From the NCBI RefSeq assembly GCF_002291445.1, contig NZ_CP014137.1, forward strand, positions 2,294,001 to 2,358,000: a DNA stretch of 64,000 nt, written 5' to 3'. How positions within the stretch are numbered: the first letter of the stretch is position 1; every line of letters starts with the position of its first letter. The stretch comes from Brenneria goodwinii (GTDB lineage: Bacteria > Pseudomonadota > Gammaproteobacteria > Enterobacterales > Enterobacteriaceae). The notes below the pieces were generated by a model that was not told where the DNA came from, made no database searches, and saw only the letters and a program-made list of their open reading frames with translations. The position numbers were made by a program, and so were the translations under genes. Of the stretch, positions 32,621-40,258 are shown piece by piece.

Positions 32621-32636
32621 TGTGAACAAAATCACA
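32621..32636. promoter_or_regulatory. CRP site between kguE and ptxS
   Basis: TGTGAACAAAATCACA has perfect CRP half-sites with a six-base spacer. It lies 24 bases from the PtxS operator, on the far side from kguE, consistent with CRP activating the kgu operon when preferred sugars are absent and the inducer has released PtxS. Confidence 0.8.
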
Positions 32637-32799
32637 GCAAAATCACTTTTTATATTTATTTTCAATTAGATAAAATCATCGGTTCAGCGTCGTTCGACGG
32701 CGGACAGGGAGGTGGCCGTCGCAATAAAATGCTGGTCCGGCAACGTAAAACGCCGAGCGGTTGTGATAGTCTGTAATAAGGTCATATCCAGAGGATATC

Positions 32800-33816
32800 G
32801 TGGTGAGAAGTAAGGGAAACCGTACAACAATCAGCGACGTAGCCAAGACGGCCCAGACGGGAAAAACCAGCGTGTCCCGCTACCTGAACGGCGAGCAGCA
32901 CCTGCTGTCAGACGCCCTAAAATTACGAATTGAAAACGCGATCCAGCAGTTGAATTACAGCCCCAGCCAGATGGCGCGCGGCCTCAAAAAAGGTCAGACC
33001 CGGCTGATTGGCATTATCATCGCCGATATCACCAACCCATACTCCGTAGACGTATTGCGCGGCGTGGAAGACGCCTGCCAGCAGCACGGTTTTACCCTGC
33101 TGATGTGCAATACCAACAACGAAGTGGATCAGGAACGGCACTATCTGGAGTTATTCCGCAGCTACAGCGTGGAAGGCATCGTGGTCAATGCCGTGGGCAT
33201 GCGGGAAGATGCGTTTGCCCGGCTACAGCACTCCTCGCTGCCGATGGTGCTGATTGACCGCAAAATCCCCGGATTGTCATGCGATATGGTCGGTCTGGAT
33301 AATCAGGCGGCGACCTTCGCGGCAACCACGCATCTGATTGAACAGGGTTTCGAGGCGTTTCTCTTTCTCAGTGAACCGCTGGGGCTGGTGAATACCCGCC
33401 AGGAACGCCTGAACGCTTTTCAGCAGACCCTGCAAGCCAACCCGTCTTTGGTGGCCTGCCACACTGACGTCACCCTCAGCGATAAAGAACGGCTGGATAG
33501 CGCCCTGAGCGAGTTTTGCCAGAATCACCGGGGCATGCGTAAGGCGGTCATCTCGGCCAACGGCGCGCTGACGTTGCAGGTGGCGCGATCCATGCGGCGG
33601 CTGCATCTAAACTGGGGAAATGATATTGGCCTGCTGGGGTTTGACGACGTGGAGTGGGCGGAAGTCACCGGCATCACCACGCTTAAACAGCCGACCTATC
33701 AGATAGGCCGGGCCGCGCTTGAGCAGTTGCTGTCCCGCATTCGCGGCAACAACGACCCCATAGTGGAAAAGACCTTCCCCGGAACGCTGATTATCCGTTC
33801 CTCCACCTCGCGCTGA
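32800..33816 (+). CDS. ptxS: LacI-family repressor PtxS of 2-ketogluconate use
   Basis: A 338-residue LacI-type repressor, very like Pseudomonas PtxS along its length. The helix-turn-helix is at residues 11-30 (TISDVAKTAQTGKTSVSRYL), followed by the hinge helix SPSQMARGLKKGQ and a periplasmic-binding-like core (LIGIIIADITNPYSV, GIVVNAVGMRE, ILFL-type SEPLG, GLLGFDDVEWAE). The ligand in Pseudomonas is 2-ketogluconate. GTG at 32800 follows a GAGGATATC ribosome-binding site. Divergent from kguE with an operator between them, so it probably represses both the operon and itself. Confidence 0.93.
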   Translation: MVRSKGNRTTISDVAKTAQTGKTSVSRYLNGEQHLLSDALKLRIENAIQQLNYSPSQMARGLKKGQTRLIGIIIADITNPYSVDVLRGVEDACQQHGFTLLMCNTNNEVDQERHYLELFRSYSVEGIVVNAVGMREDAFARLQHSSLPMVLIDRKIPGLSCDMVGLDNQAATFAATTHLIEQGFEAFLFLSEPLGLVNTRQERLNAFQQTLQANPSLVACHTDVTLSDKERLDSALSEFCQNHRGMRKAVISANGALTLQVARSMRRLHLNWGNDIGLLGFDDVEWAEVTGITTLKQPTYQIGRAALEQLLSRIRGNNDPIVEKTFPGTLIIRSSTSR

Positions 33817-33892
33817 GGACCAGAGCGGAACCTGACCCCGCCCGTCGCCCAATAATGCCGGTACGGCGTTGACTGACGGAGGCGCCGCGTGC

Positions 33893-34936
33893 TTAATGGC
33901 GCGAGCGCATCCGCAGCGTTGCCGACGGCTTCTCGCTGAATAAACGCTGATAGTCGTTGGCGAATTGGCTTAAATGCCAGAATCCCCACTGCATGGCCGC
34001 GTCCTTAACCGTATCACAGCGGGAAAACGGACTGATAAGTTCACGACGCACCGCATTGAGCCGAATCATTTTCAGCCAGGCATTCGGCCCCACCCCCAGC
34101 ACCTCGCAGAAGGCATTCTGCAACGTTCGCCGGCTGACGAACAGCTCCCGGCACAGATCGGGAACCGTTACCGGTTCCGACATCTGGCTGAGCACGTATT
34201 CGCGCGCGCGCGACACCAGCCGCCGGTAGCCGATGCGCCGGTCGGTTGCCTGGGCCGGAGGCGGATAGGCGCTTTCCAACAACTCCACCACCGCCGTCAG
34301 CAGGTTATCGTTCAGCACCTTACTGGCGCTGACGCTGCGCATGCCTTGCGGATCGCGGCGGCCATAGCACAACGCCTGATGGATGAAAGACCACAGCGCC
34401 GCTTTGCGGCTCTGCTCCACCATCAAAGCCGAAGGCGCATTCAACAGCCGGAAGAACTGCTCCTGTTCCGCCAACATCCCGGTATGCTTATGCAGTACGT
34501 CATATGAAATCACCACTCCCAGGATCGCGTACTCGTTCGGCGTATTCAGCTCAAACTCTTTACCGCCGGGGCTGAGCGCGATGCTCCGATCGTCAATAGG
34601 CTGCGAACCGATGGCTCCCATTTCGCCATGCGAGGCGGGGATCCCCAGCCAAAACGCCTCCGGCCACACCATGCAGGATTGGCGTAACGCCAAATTGGTA
34701 TATTCGTGGCAGAATTGAATGCCGTCGAACAGCAACTCCGTCAACTCGCCGTGAAAATGGCCGGGATGAACCTGATCGTAAAGCTGCTGCCACGCCGTAA
34801 TGGCGCAGGACTGCGCGTAGACATCCTGCGTATGATGTTGATGTACGTTTTCATCTTCGATCAACGATGCCAGTTTTATCTCGGAGGGATAATTCATGGC
34901 ATCGAGAGAATGCAGATTGGGGCGTTTTTTCGTCAT
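33893..34936 (-). CDS. AraC-family activator, EutR-like
   Basis: A 347-residue AraC/XylS regulator closely similar to EutR, the ethanolamine-responsive activator of the eut operon. The N-terminal effector domain shares ITAWQQLYDQVHPGHFHGELTE and LALRQSCMVWPEAFWLGIPA with EutR. The C-terminal DNA-binding part has VPDLCRELFVSRRTLQNAF and DAAMQWGFWHLSQFANDYQ. The ATG at 34936 has an AAGGAG site. No eut microcompartment, ammonia-lyase or adenosylcobalamin genes are nearby. Instead it follows the EutE-like gene by 190 bases, suggesting it senses ethanolamine or another amino alcohol for the kinase/phospho-lyase route described here. Confidence 0.87.
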   Translation of the reverse strand: MTKKRPNLHSLDAMNYPSEIKLASLIEDENVHQHHTQDVYAQSCAITAWQQLYDQVHPGHFHGELTELLFDGIQFCHEYTNLALRQSCMVWPEAFWLGIPASHGEMGAIGSQPIDDRSIALSPGGKEFELNTPNEYAILGVVISYDVLHKHTGMLAEQEQFFRLLNAPSALMVEQSRKAALWSFIHQALCYGRRDPQGMRSVSASKVLNDNLLTAVVELLESAYPPPAQATDRRIGYRRLVSRAREYVLSQMSEPVTVPDLCRELFVSRRTLQNAFCEVLGVGPNAWLKMIRLNAVRRELISPFSRCDTVKDAAMQWGFWHLSQFANDYQRLFSEKPSATLRMRSRH

Positions 34937-35126
34937 AGCACGCTCCTTGACAATTACCGTAGCGCTATCCACAACCTTGCCGATCGTGACTATCCGGCAC
35001 GGATGACGATACTCTATGCCATGTCCGGGCGAATTAACGTGACGCCGGCGATACCGTTACCCGCCGGCGCCGCTAGGCGAACGCCTGATGCACTTTCTAG
35101 TCGGCGGATTACCGCCCGTTTTTACC

Positions 35127-36485
35127 TCATACGATACGGAACATATCCACCATCACGCAGCGACGGCGGCGGACAAAGGTGCTGGCCGATGTCACGCCTT
35201 CCCCGGTCGGCGTTGAGATGGTCATGGAGGTACAGCCTTCGCCGCCCAGCCCCAGACCGGCGATACAGGGGCCGTTCTTCACAAAGATACTGGTATCGAT
35301 GACGCTCGCCATACGATGCATATTGTTGACATTGGTCGAGTGTATCGCGGCGGTATGGTGGCGGCCGCCTTCCAGCTTCACCGCCAGATCAATGGCCTCT
35401 TTCACGTTTTTGGCGCGCACCACCGGCAATACCGGCATCATCATCTCGGTGACGGCAAACGGATGGTCGGCATCGGTTTCCACCAGCAGCAGACGCGTTT
35501 GTTCTCCGACCTGCAGGCCAATGCCCTCGGCGATTTTCGCCGCATCGCGGCCCACCCATTCACGGCTGACCAGGCCTTTGCCATTTTCGTCAATATCCGT
35601 CAGCAGCATCGGCAACAGTTGCCCGACTTCGCTGTCGCTCAACAATACCGCCTGGTAGCGCTGCATTTCCGTCAATAGCGCATCCGCCACGCTCTCTACC
35701 ACAATCAGCACCTTTTCATCGGCGCAGATAATATTGTTGTCAAAAGAAGCGCCGCGCACGATAGAACGCGCGGCCCGCGCCAAATCCGCCGTTTCATCCA
35801 CCACGACCGGAGGATTACCCGCGCCCGCGGCGATGAGCCGCTTATCGGTGTGCTTACGCGCCGCTTCCACCACAGCTTCGCCGCCGGTCACCACCAACAG
35901 GCCGATGCCGGGGTATTTAAACAGCCGTTGCGCGGTTTCGATATCGGGATTCGCCACGCTGACCAGCAAATTTTCCGGGCCGCCGGCCGCCACGATAGCC
36001 CTGTTGAGCAGATTGATGGCGTGCAGGGAAACTTTTTTCGCCGACGGATGCGGCGCGAAGACTACGCTGTTGCCGGAGGCGATCATACTGATCGCGTTAT
36101 TAATCACCGTCGCCGCCGGATTGGTGGACGGCGTTACCGACGCCACCACGCCCCAGGGCGCGTTTTCAATCAGGGTCAACCCGTTGTCGCCGGTCAACAC
36201 TTCCGCCGCCAGGCATTCCAGCCCCGGCGTACAGCGCGCCTGAGACACATTCTTGGTGTATTTATCGATGACCCGGCCCATTCCCGTTTCAGCGACGGCC
36301 ATCTCGGCCAACACCTGCGCATAACGTTCCCCAGTCTGGCGAATGGCATCGATCACCCTTTGGCGCAAAGCCATGCTGTTCAGCATTTTCTGCGCCAACG
36401 TCGCAGCGTATACCGCATCGTCCAGCGAGTCGAACACGCCGGCTTGCGGTGTATGCACTGCCTGTTCGGTCATTAGCTGTTCCAT
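35127..36485 (-). CDS. CoA-acylating aldehyde dehydrogenase, EutE/PduP-like
   Basis: A 452-residue enzyme that oxidises acetaldehyde (or propionaldehyde) with CoA and NAD to acetyl-CoA (or propionyl-CoA). It matches EutE nearly throughout: TGDNGLTLIENAPWGVV, PSTNPAATVINN, the catalytic Cys254 in DNNIICADEK and GLGLGGEG. EutE of microcompartments begins with an amphipathic encapsulation peptide of about 20 residues; here the start is shorter (MEQLMTEQAVHTPQAGVF) and lacks that helix, fitting a free cytosolic enzyme. The ATG at 36485 has an AGAGGA site; a GTG two codons earlier is the alternative. It lies 460 bases downstream of the phospho-lyase gene, probably with its own promoter. Confidence 0.9.
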   Translation of the reverse strand: MEQLMTEQAVHTPQAGVFDSLDDAVYAATLAQKMLNSMALRQRVIDAIRQTGERYAQVLAEMAVAETGMGRVIDKYTKNVSQARCTPGLECLAAEVLTGDNGLTLIENAPWGVVASVTPSTNPAATVINNAISMIASGNSVVFAPHPSAKKVSLHAINLLNRAIVAAGGPENLLVSVANPDIETAQRLFKYPGIGLLVVTGGEAVVEAARKHTDKRLIAAGAGNPPVVVDETADLARAARSIVRGASFDNNIICADEKVLIVVESVADALLTEMQRYQAVLLSDSEVGQLLPMLLTDIDENGKGLVSREWVGRDAAKIAEGIGLQVGEQTRLLLVETDADHPFAVTEMMMPVLPVVRAKNVKEAIDLAVKLEGGRHHTAAIHSTNVNNMHRMASVIDTSIFVKNGPCIAGLGLGGEGCTSMTISTPTGEGVTSASTFVRRRRCVMVDMFRIV

Positions 36486-36953
36486 ACTCACTTTTCCTCT
36501 TAATTATGCTGTTATGCCGCATCTTCCAACCGTGGACTGCGAAATGTACGGATGTTAATTAAGTCACGGCGCCTGACGACGACGTCACACAGACTGCACG
36601 CCGTTAAGAGAGCCCATCCCTGGCGGGGAAAAACGGCTTACCGCGCATCGTCTGAATAGGCAATGAGGAACATCAACGCAGTCGGCTTCCTGAATGAATG
36701 CCAGAGAATATGTTCCGTTTCCATCACGTATCCTCATTGCCTTGACACGATTCTGGCAACGATTAGCAAAAGGAAATAGCAAATTTCGGCAAGGGGAATG
36801 AAAGATTGAAGTGGATCACTTAAATAACCGCGTTCGGCCGGCGATTGCCTCTGGATAAGCGGCTCCGAGGGGCGACCGGCACGATCGCCCAATAAAAATC
36901 ATCGCCTGTACACGGCGTTATCGCCCGTGCGCCACCGCGATGGCGATGCCGGA
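36486..36953. promoter_or_regulatory. Regulatory region upstream of the EutE-like gene
   Basis: A 468-base stretch without a convincing gene. It carries a perfect 11-bp inverted repeat, GGCAATGAGGA (36659-36669) and TCCTCATTGCC (36731-36741), separated by 61 bases, and a second near-mirror (GAGGAACAT and ATGTTCC). These are good candidates for activator binding, for example by the EutR-like protein. Confidence 0.45.
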
Positions 36954-38321
36954 TTACGCCGGTTTCCCGTTCGTCAACTGTGTCAGCACGGCTTCCATTT
37001 CGCCAAGCAGCCGGCCGGCATCATTTTCAGAAAAGACCAGCGGCGGACGAATTTTCAGCACATTGGCCGAGAAACCCGTCGCCGAGATCAACACCCGGCG
37101 CTCGCGCAGTCCGTTGACCATCGCCGTCGCCAAGTGCGCATCCGGGGTTTTTCGCTGCGGATCGCTGACCATTTCAACGCCGACATACAACCCGGTTCCG
37201 CGCACGTCGCCAATCTGCGGGTAGCGTTGGGCCAGTTCGCGCAATCCGGCGCGGATAAACCGGCCAACCCGGCGGGAGTTCTCCAGCAAGCCCTCATCGC
37301 GGATCACATCAAACGTCGCCTGTGCGGCGGCGATGGCCACCGTGTTACCGCCAAAGGTATTGAAGTAACGCTGGTCGCCGCCGAAACGCTCGACGGCTTC
37401 ATGGGTGACCGCCACCGCCGCCACCGGATAGCCGTTGCCCATCGGTTTGCCCATGGTAATGATATCCGGATCGATACCGTGACGCTGAAAGCCCCAGAGC
37501 GCATCGCCGGTGCGGGCAAAACCGGATTGCACCTCGTCGGCGATAAACAGCCCGCCCGCCGCGCGCACCACCTCCGCCACCGGCGCCAGCAGGTCGGTAG
37601 GATCGGTGTAAATGCCATCCGACGAAAACACCGAATCGGCAATAAATGCCGCCAGCCCTTCGCCGTGACGCTGTAGATCTTCTATCTGCGCCGCGACCTG
37701 CGCCGCCATGCGCCGCCCCATCTCCACGCGCGACAGGCGATAAGAGTCCGGCGCCTGAACGCGGCGCACCCAGGTGCCCAGCGCTGAGTTGGCGCCCAGC
37801 GACGGCGAAATACCGGCCGTCAGAAAGGAGTTGCCGTGGTAGGCCTCGGACGTAATGATCACCCCTTGGCGGCCGGTGTAGTGCCGGGCGATACGCAGCG
37901 CCAGGTCGTTGGCTTCCGAACCGGTGCAGGTAAACATCATGTGTCCCTGTTCCGACATCCGGCCGCCGAAGGTCGGCAACAGCTGTTCGGCGTAATCCAG
38001 AATACCGTCCTGAATATAGCGCGTATGCGTGCAGAGTTTCCGCATCTGGTTATTGATCGCGTCCGCGACCCGGGGATGCGCATGCCCGACCGAAACCACG
38101 TTATTGTAGGCATCCAGATACTCATTGCCGTTGCGGTCGTACAGCAGCACGCCCTGCCCGCGGCTGACCTCCACCGGCTGCTGATAAAAAAGACGATAGG
38201 CCGGGCCAAGCAGGCGAATGCGCCGCTCAATGGCGGCGCGGTCGGCCGGGTCAAGATGGTCAAGATGATCGGGATTAAAGGCATTGACCATTTTACCGCG
38301 GCTCGTATGGGAATCAGTCAT
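36954..38321 (-). CDS. PLP-dependent phospho-lyase, ethanolamine-phosphate type (class III aminotransferase fold)
   Basis: A 455-residue class III aminotransferase-fold enzyme. It has CTGSEANDLALRIAR for phosphate binding, FIADEVQSGFARTG with the pyridine-contacting Asp262, and the PLP lysine Lys292 in TMGKPMGNGYP. YNNVVSVGHAHPRVADAI and CTGSEANDLALR resemble vertebrate ETNPPL/PHYKPL (AGXT2L1/2), which break phosphoethanolamine or phosphohydroxylysine into an aldehyde, ammonia and phosphate rather than transaminate. An adjacent kinase, overlapping by eight bases, strengthens this reading. An ordinary transaminase remains possible. The start has an AGGAG site. Confidence 0.8.
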   Translation of the reverse strand: MTDSHTSRGKMVNAFNPDHLDHLDPADRAAIERRIRLLGPAYRLFYQQPVEVSRGQGVLLYDRNGNEYLDAYNNVVSVGHAHPRVADAINNQMRKLCTHTRYIQDGILDYAEQLLPTFGGRMSEQGHMMFTCTGSEANDLALRIARHYTGRQGVIITSEAYHGNSFLTAGISPSLGANSALGTWVRRVQAPDSYRLSRVEMGRRMAAQVAAQIEDLQRHGEGLAAFIADSVFSSDGIYTDPTDLLAPVAEVVRAAGGLFIADEVQSGFARTGDALWGFQRHGIDPDIITMGKPMGNGYPVAAVAVTHEAVERFGGDQRYFNTFGGNTVAIAAAQATFDVIRDEGLLENSRRVGRFIRAGLRELAQRYPQIGDVRGTGLYVGVEMVSDPQRKTPDAHLATAMVNGLRERRVLISATGFSANVLKIRPPLVFSENDAGRLLGEMEAVLTQLTNGKPA

Positions 38322-39414
38322 GGTGTTCTCCTGAAGACGGAATCATCGACATAAAAGTTTGCGAAAGTTCATCGCTCGATCGGGCCAGCAGCCAGGCCAG
38401 TTGTCCCCAGCCCGGCTCCGTATTGCGCAAAATATAGCGGGCGTTATCCGGGAAACGCCGCGCTCGCCACAGCGTAATCAGCGTGCGGGCAATCACCCGC
38501 CCCATTACCAGATGAGGCAATAACGCCAACTCTTCACGGTTTAGCGATACCAGTCTCAGGTAACCGCGCAGCACATCGCGGCCGTCCGCAAACAGATCGT
38601 CCGGCGGATTGGCTGCCGCATCCCGCGGCAGCTGATTGAGCAACGCGGTGGCGACATCAACGGCGACGGCGGTATATACCGTATCGCCGAAATCAATGAT
38701 GCCGGTGACGAAATCGCGGCGGCCGGAATCAACGATAATATTCGACTGACTAAAATCATTGTGCAATACCTGACAAGGCAGCGCTTGAATTCGGTCTGAA
38801 AAACGCAGAAAACGCGCCATACCGCGTTTAAGGAGCCGTCGTTGTTCGATATCGTCAACCGACGCCAGCAGAGGCTGCAGATTCGCCAGATTTTTTACAT
38901 CCCATAACAGCATTCGGTGAGCGGCGGGATGTTCGAACCCGGCCATCGCCAGCCGTAACCGCGCCAACGCCTCGCCCACCTGTTCCCGCTGCCGGGGCGA
39001 AGCCGCAACGCTGTCCAGCGGCGTCCCTGCCAAATACGTCAACAGCCGCACATAGCGTTGCTGGCCAGCCGCATCGGTTATCCGCGCCAGCGTCTGCCCC
39101 CGGACATCGGCGATGACCGCCGGTACCGGTAAACTGTCGTCCGCCTGCTGCAAAAAATTCAGCAGCGCTATTTGCAACGCAATCTCATCCTCTGGCTCGG
39201 CAGGATTGGCGACTTTGAGAATATATTGCCGACCGGTCATCTCCGTCAGCCGAAACGTATCATCTTTTTCGGTAGCCAAGCGCCGGATCCGGCCCTCAAT
39301 GCCAAAGTGGGAACGGACAAGCCGTGATGCCTCGTCATCCCCCATACTGATGAATTCGGCGGCCAGATCGTTGCCTGCCTGGATGAGATTCATGTCATCG
39401 GAGCGTATCGCCAT
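38314..39414 (-). CDS. APH-family small-molecule kinase, probable amino-alcohol kinase
   Basis: A 366-residue aminoglycoside-phosphotransferase-fold kinase. The catalytic loop is HNDFSQSN and the metal-binding segment is GIIDFGD, both as in hydroxylysine and ethanolamine/choline-type kinases. The N-lobe has the ATP-lysine strand RQYILKVANP. Paired with the PLP phospho-lyase, it would phosphorylate an amino alcohol such as ethanolamine, 1-aminopropan-2-ol or hydroxylysine; fused versions of these two domains exist in other bacteria. The start is uncertain: ATG at 39414 is used, with 39393 or 39492 as alternatives. A GntR-type palindrome lies 35 bases upstream. Confidence 0.8.
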   Translation of the reverse strand: MAIRSDDMNLIQAGNDLAAEFISMGDDEASRLVRSHFGIEGRIRRLATEKDDTFRLTEMTGRQYILKVANPAEPEDEIALQIALLNFLQQADDSLPVPAVIADVRGQTLARITDAAGQQRYVRLLTYLAGTPLDSVAASPRQREQVGEALARLRLAMAGFEHPAAHRMLLWDVKNLANLQPLLASVDDIEQRRLLKRGMARFLRFSDRIQALPCQVLHNDFSQSNIIVDSGRRDFVTGIIDFGDTVYTAVAVDVATALLNQLPRDAAANPPDDLFADGRDVLRGYLRLVSLNREELALLPHLVMGRVIARTLITLWRARRFPDNARYILRNTEPGWGQLAWLLARSSDELSQTFMSMIPSSGEHHD

Positions 39415-39448
39415 CGCAGGTGATTCCGTGTTAGTTTTTACATTGCCG

Positions 39449-39460
39449 ATTGTCGACAAT
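39449..39460. promoter_or_regulatory. GntR-type operator upstream of the kinase gene
   Basis: ATTGTCGACAAT is a perfect 12-bp palindrome between the kinase and GntR genes. The identical 12 bases occur at 47093-47104 before the ABC-transporter operon. A partial copy, AGTCGACAAT (39484-39493), lies nearby on the GntR side. Confidence 0.75.
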
Positions 39461-39546
39461 AAAACAATATAAAGCAAGTGGAGAGTCGACAATCGCCAAT
39501 GCCCACCTCTATAATTTGGCTACCACTGACACTCTATGCGCCGATA

Positions 39547-40242
39547 ATGAAAAATCCCCAATTAAAACCGCTGATTAAAAGTTCGATAGAAAGCCGAACC
39601 ACCGACAGTCTGCGAAGCTACATTCTTTCCGGCGCCGTCAAGCCGGGCGATCGCCTCACCGAAACCTCGCTGGCCGAACAGCTTGGCGTGGGGCGGGCCA
39701 CCGTCAGGAGCGCGTTTCAGCGGCTGGCGGGAGAAGGCATTCTGGTGCAGATCCCTTACACCGGCTGGGAGGTCGCCTCACTGTCGATCAAAGACGTATG
39801 GGAACTGTGGACGCTGCGCGGCAGCCTTGAGGGGTTGGCGGCCCGGCTGGCGGCGGAACAAACCGATCCGGAACAGCACGCGGCGATAAAGCAGGCGTAC
39901 CAACGTCTGGAACAGGACTGTCTGGCCGGCGATATGAACGACATCAGCGAAAGCGACATGAATTTACATCGCGCCATTGTCAATGCCGCCGGCCATGAAC
40001 GGCTGGCGCATCAGTACAAGCTGGTGGAACAACAGGTGCGTTTGTACATTATGACCAGTAACGTCTACGCCTCCGACGGTCCTTCCGACATTTTCTCTCA
40101 GCACACGCCCATGGTCGAAGCGCTGCTGGCCGGCAACGGGCCGCGCGCCTCGCTGGAAGCCTGGCGGCACAATGAAACCGAAGGGAAGAAGCTGTCGGAC
40201 TGGCTGCAACAGCAAAGCGTACAGGACGTCATCGTCAACTGA
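39547..40242 (+). CDS. GntR-family (FCD) transcriptional regulator
   Basis: A 231-residue FCD-type GntR regulator. The winged helix (residues about 10-75) contains LRSYILSGAVKPGDRLTETSLAEQLGVGRATVRSAFQRL. The all-helical FCD domain follows, with metal-site residues in DMNLHRAIV and SQHTPMVEALL. The ATG at 39547 is chosen by fit to the family; the frame is open to 39478 without a ribosome-binding site. It is divergent from the kinase-phospho-lyase operon and convergent with the amidase gene. Identical palindromes at both neighbouring promoters suggest that it controls both operons. Confidence 0.87.
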   Translation: MKNPQLKPLIKSSIESRTTDSLRSYILSGAVKPGDRLTETSLAEQLGVGRATVRSAFQRLAGEGILVQIPYTGWEVASLSIKDVWELWTLRGSLEGLAARLAAEQTDPEQHAAIKQAYQRLEQDCLAGDMNDISESDMNLHRAIVNAAGHERLAHQYKLVEQQVRLYIMTSNVYASDGPSDIFSQHTPMVEALLAGNGPRASLEAWRHNETEGKKLSDWLQQQSVQDVIVN

Positions 40243-40258
40243 CGCCCTGCCGCCCCCA

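Noticed and set aside
33893..36485. Part of a classical eut operon
   Set aside because: Only EutE- and EutR-like genes are present; ammonia-lyase, reactivase, cobalamin and shell genes are absent, and the neighbours are a kinase and a phospho-lyase.
36927..37676. Plus-strand frame of about 250 codons opposite the phospho-lyase gene
   Set aside because: Antisense to a clearly conserved PLP enzyme; the translation is His/Arg-rich with no domain.
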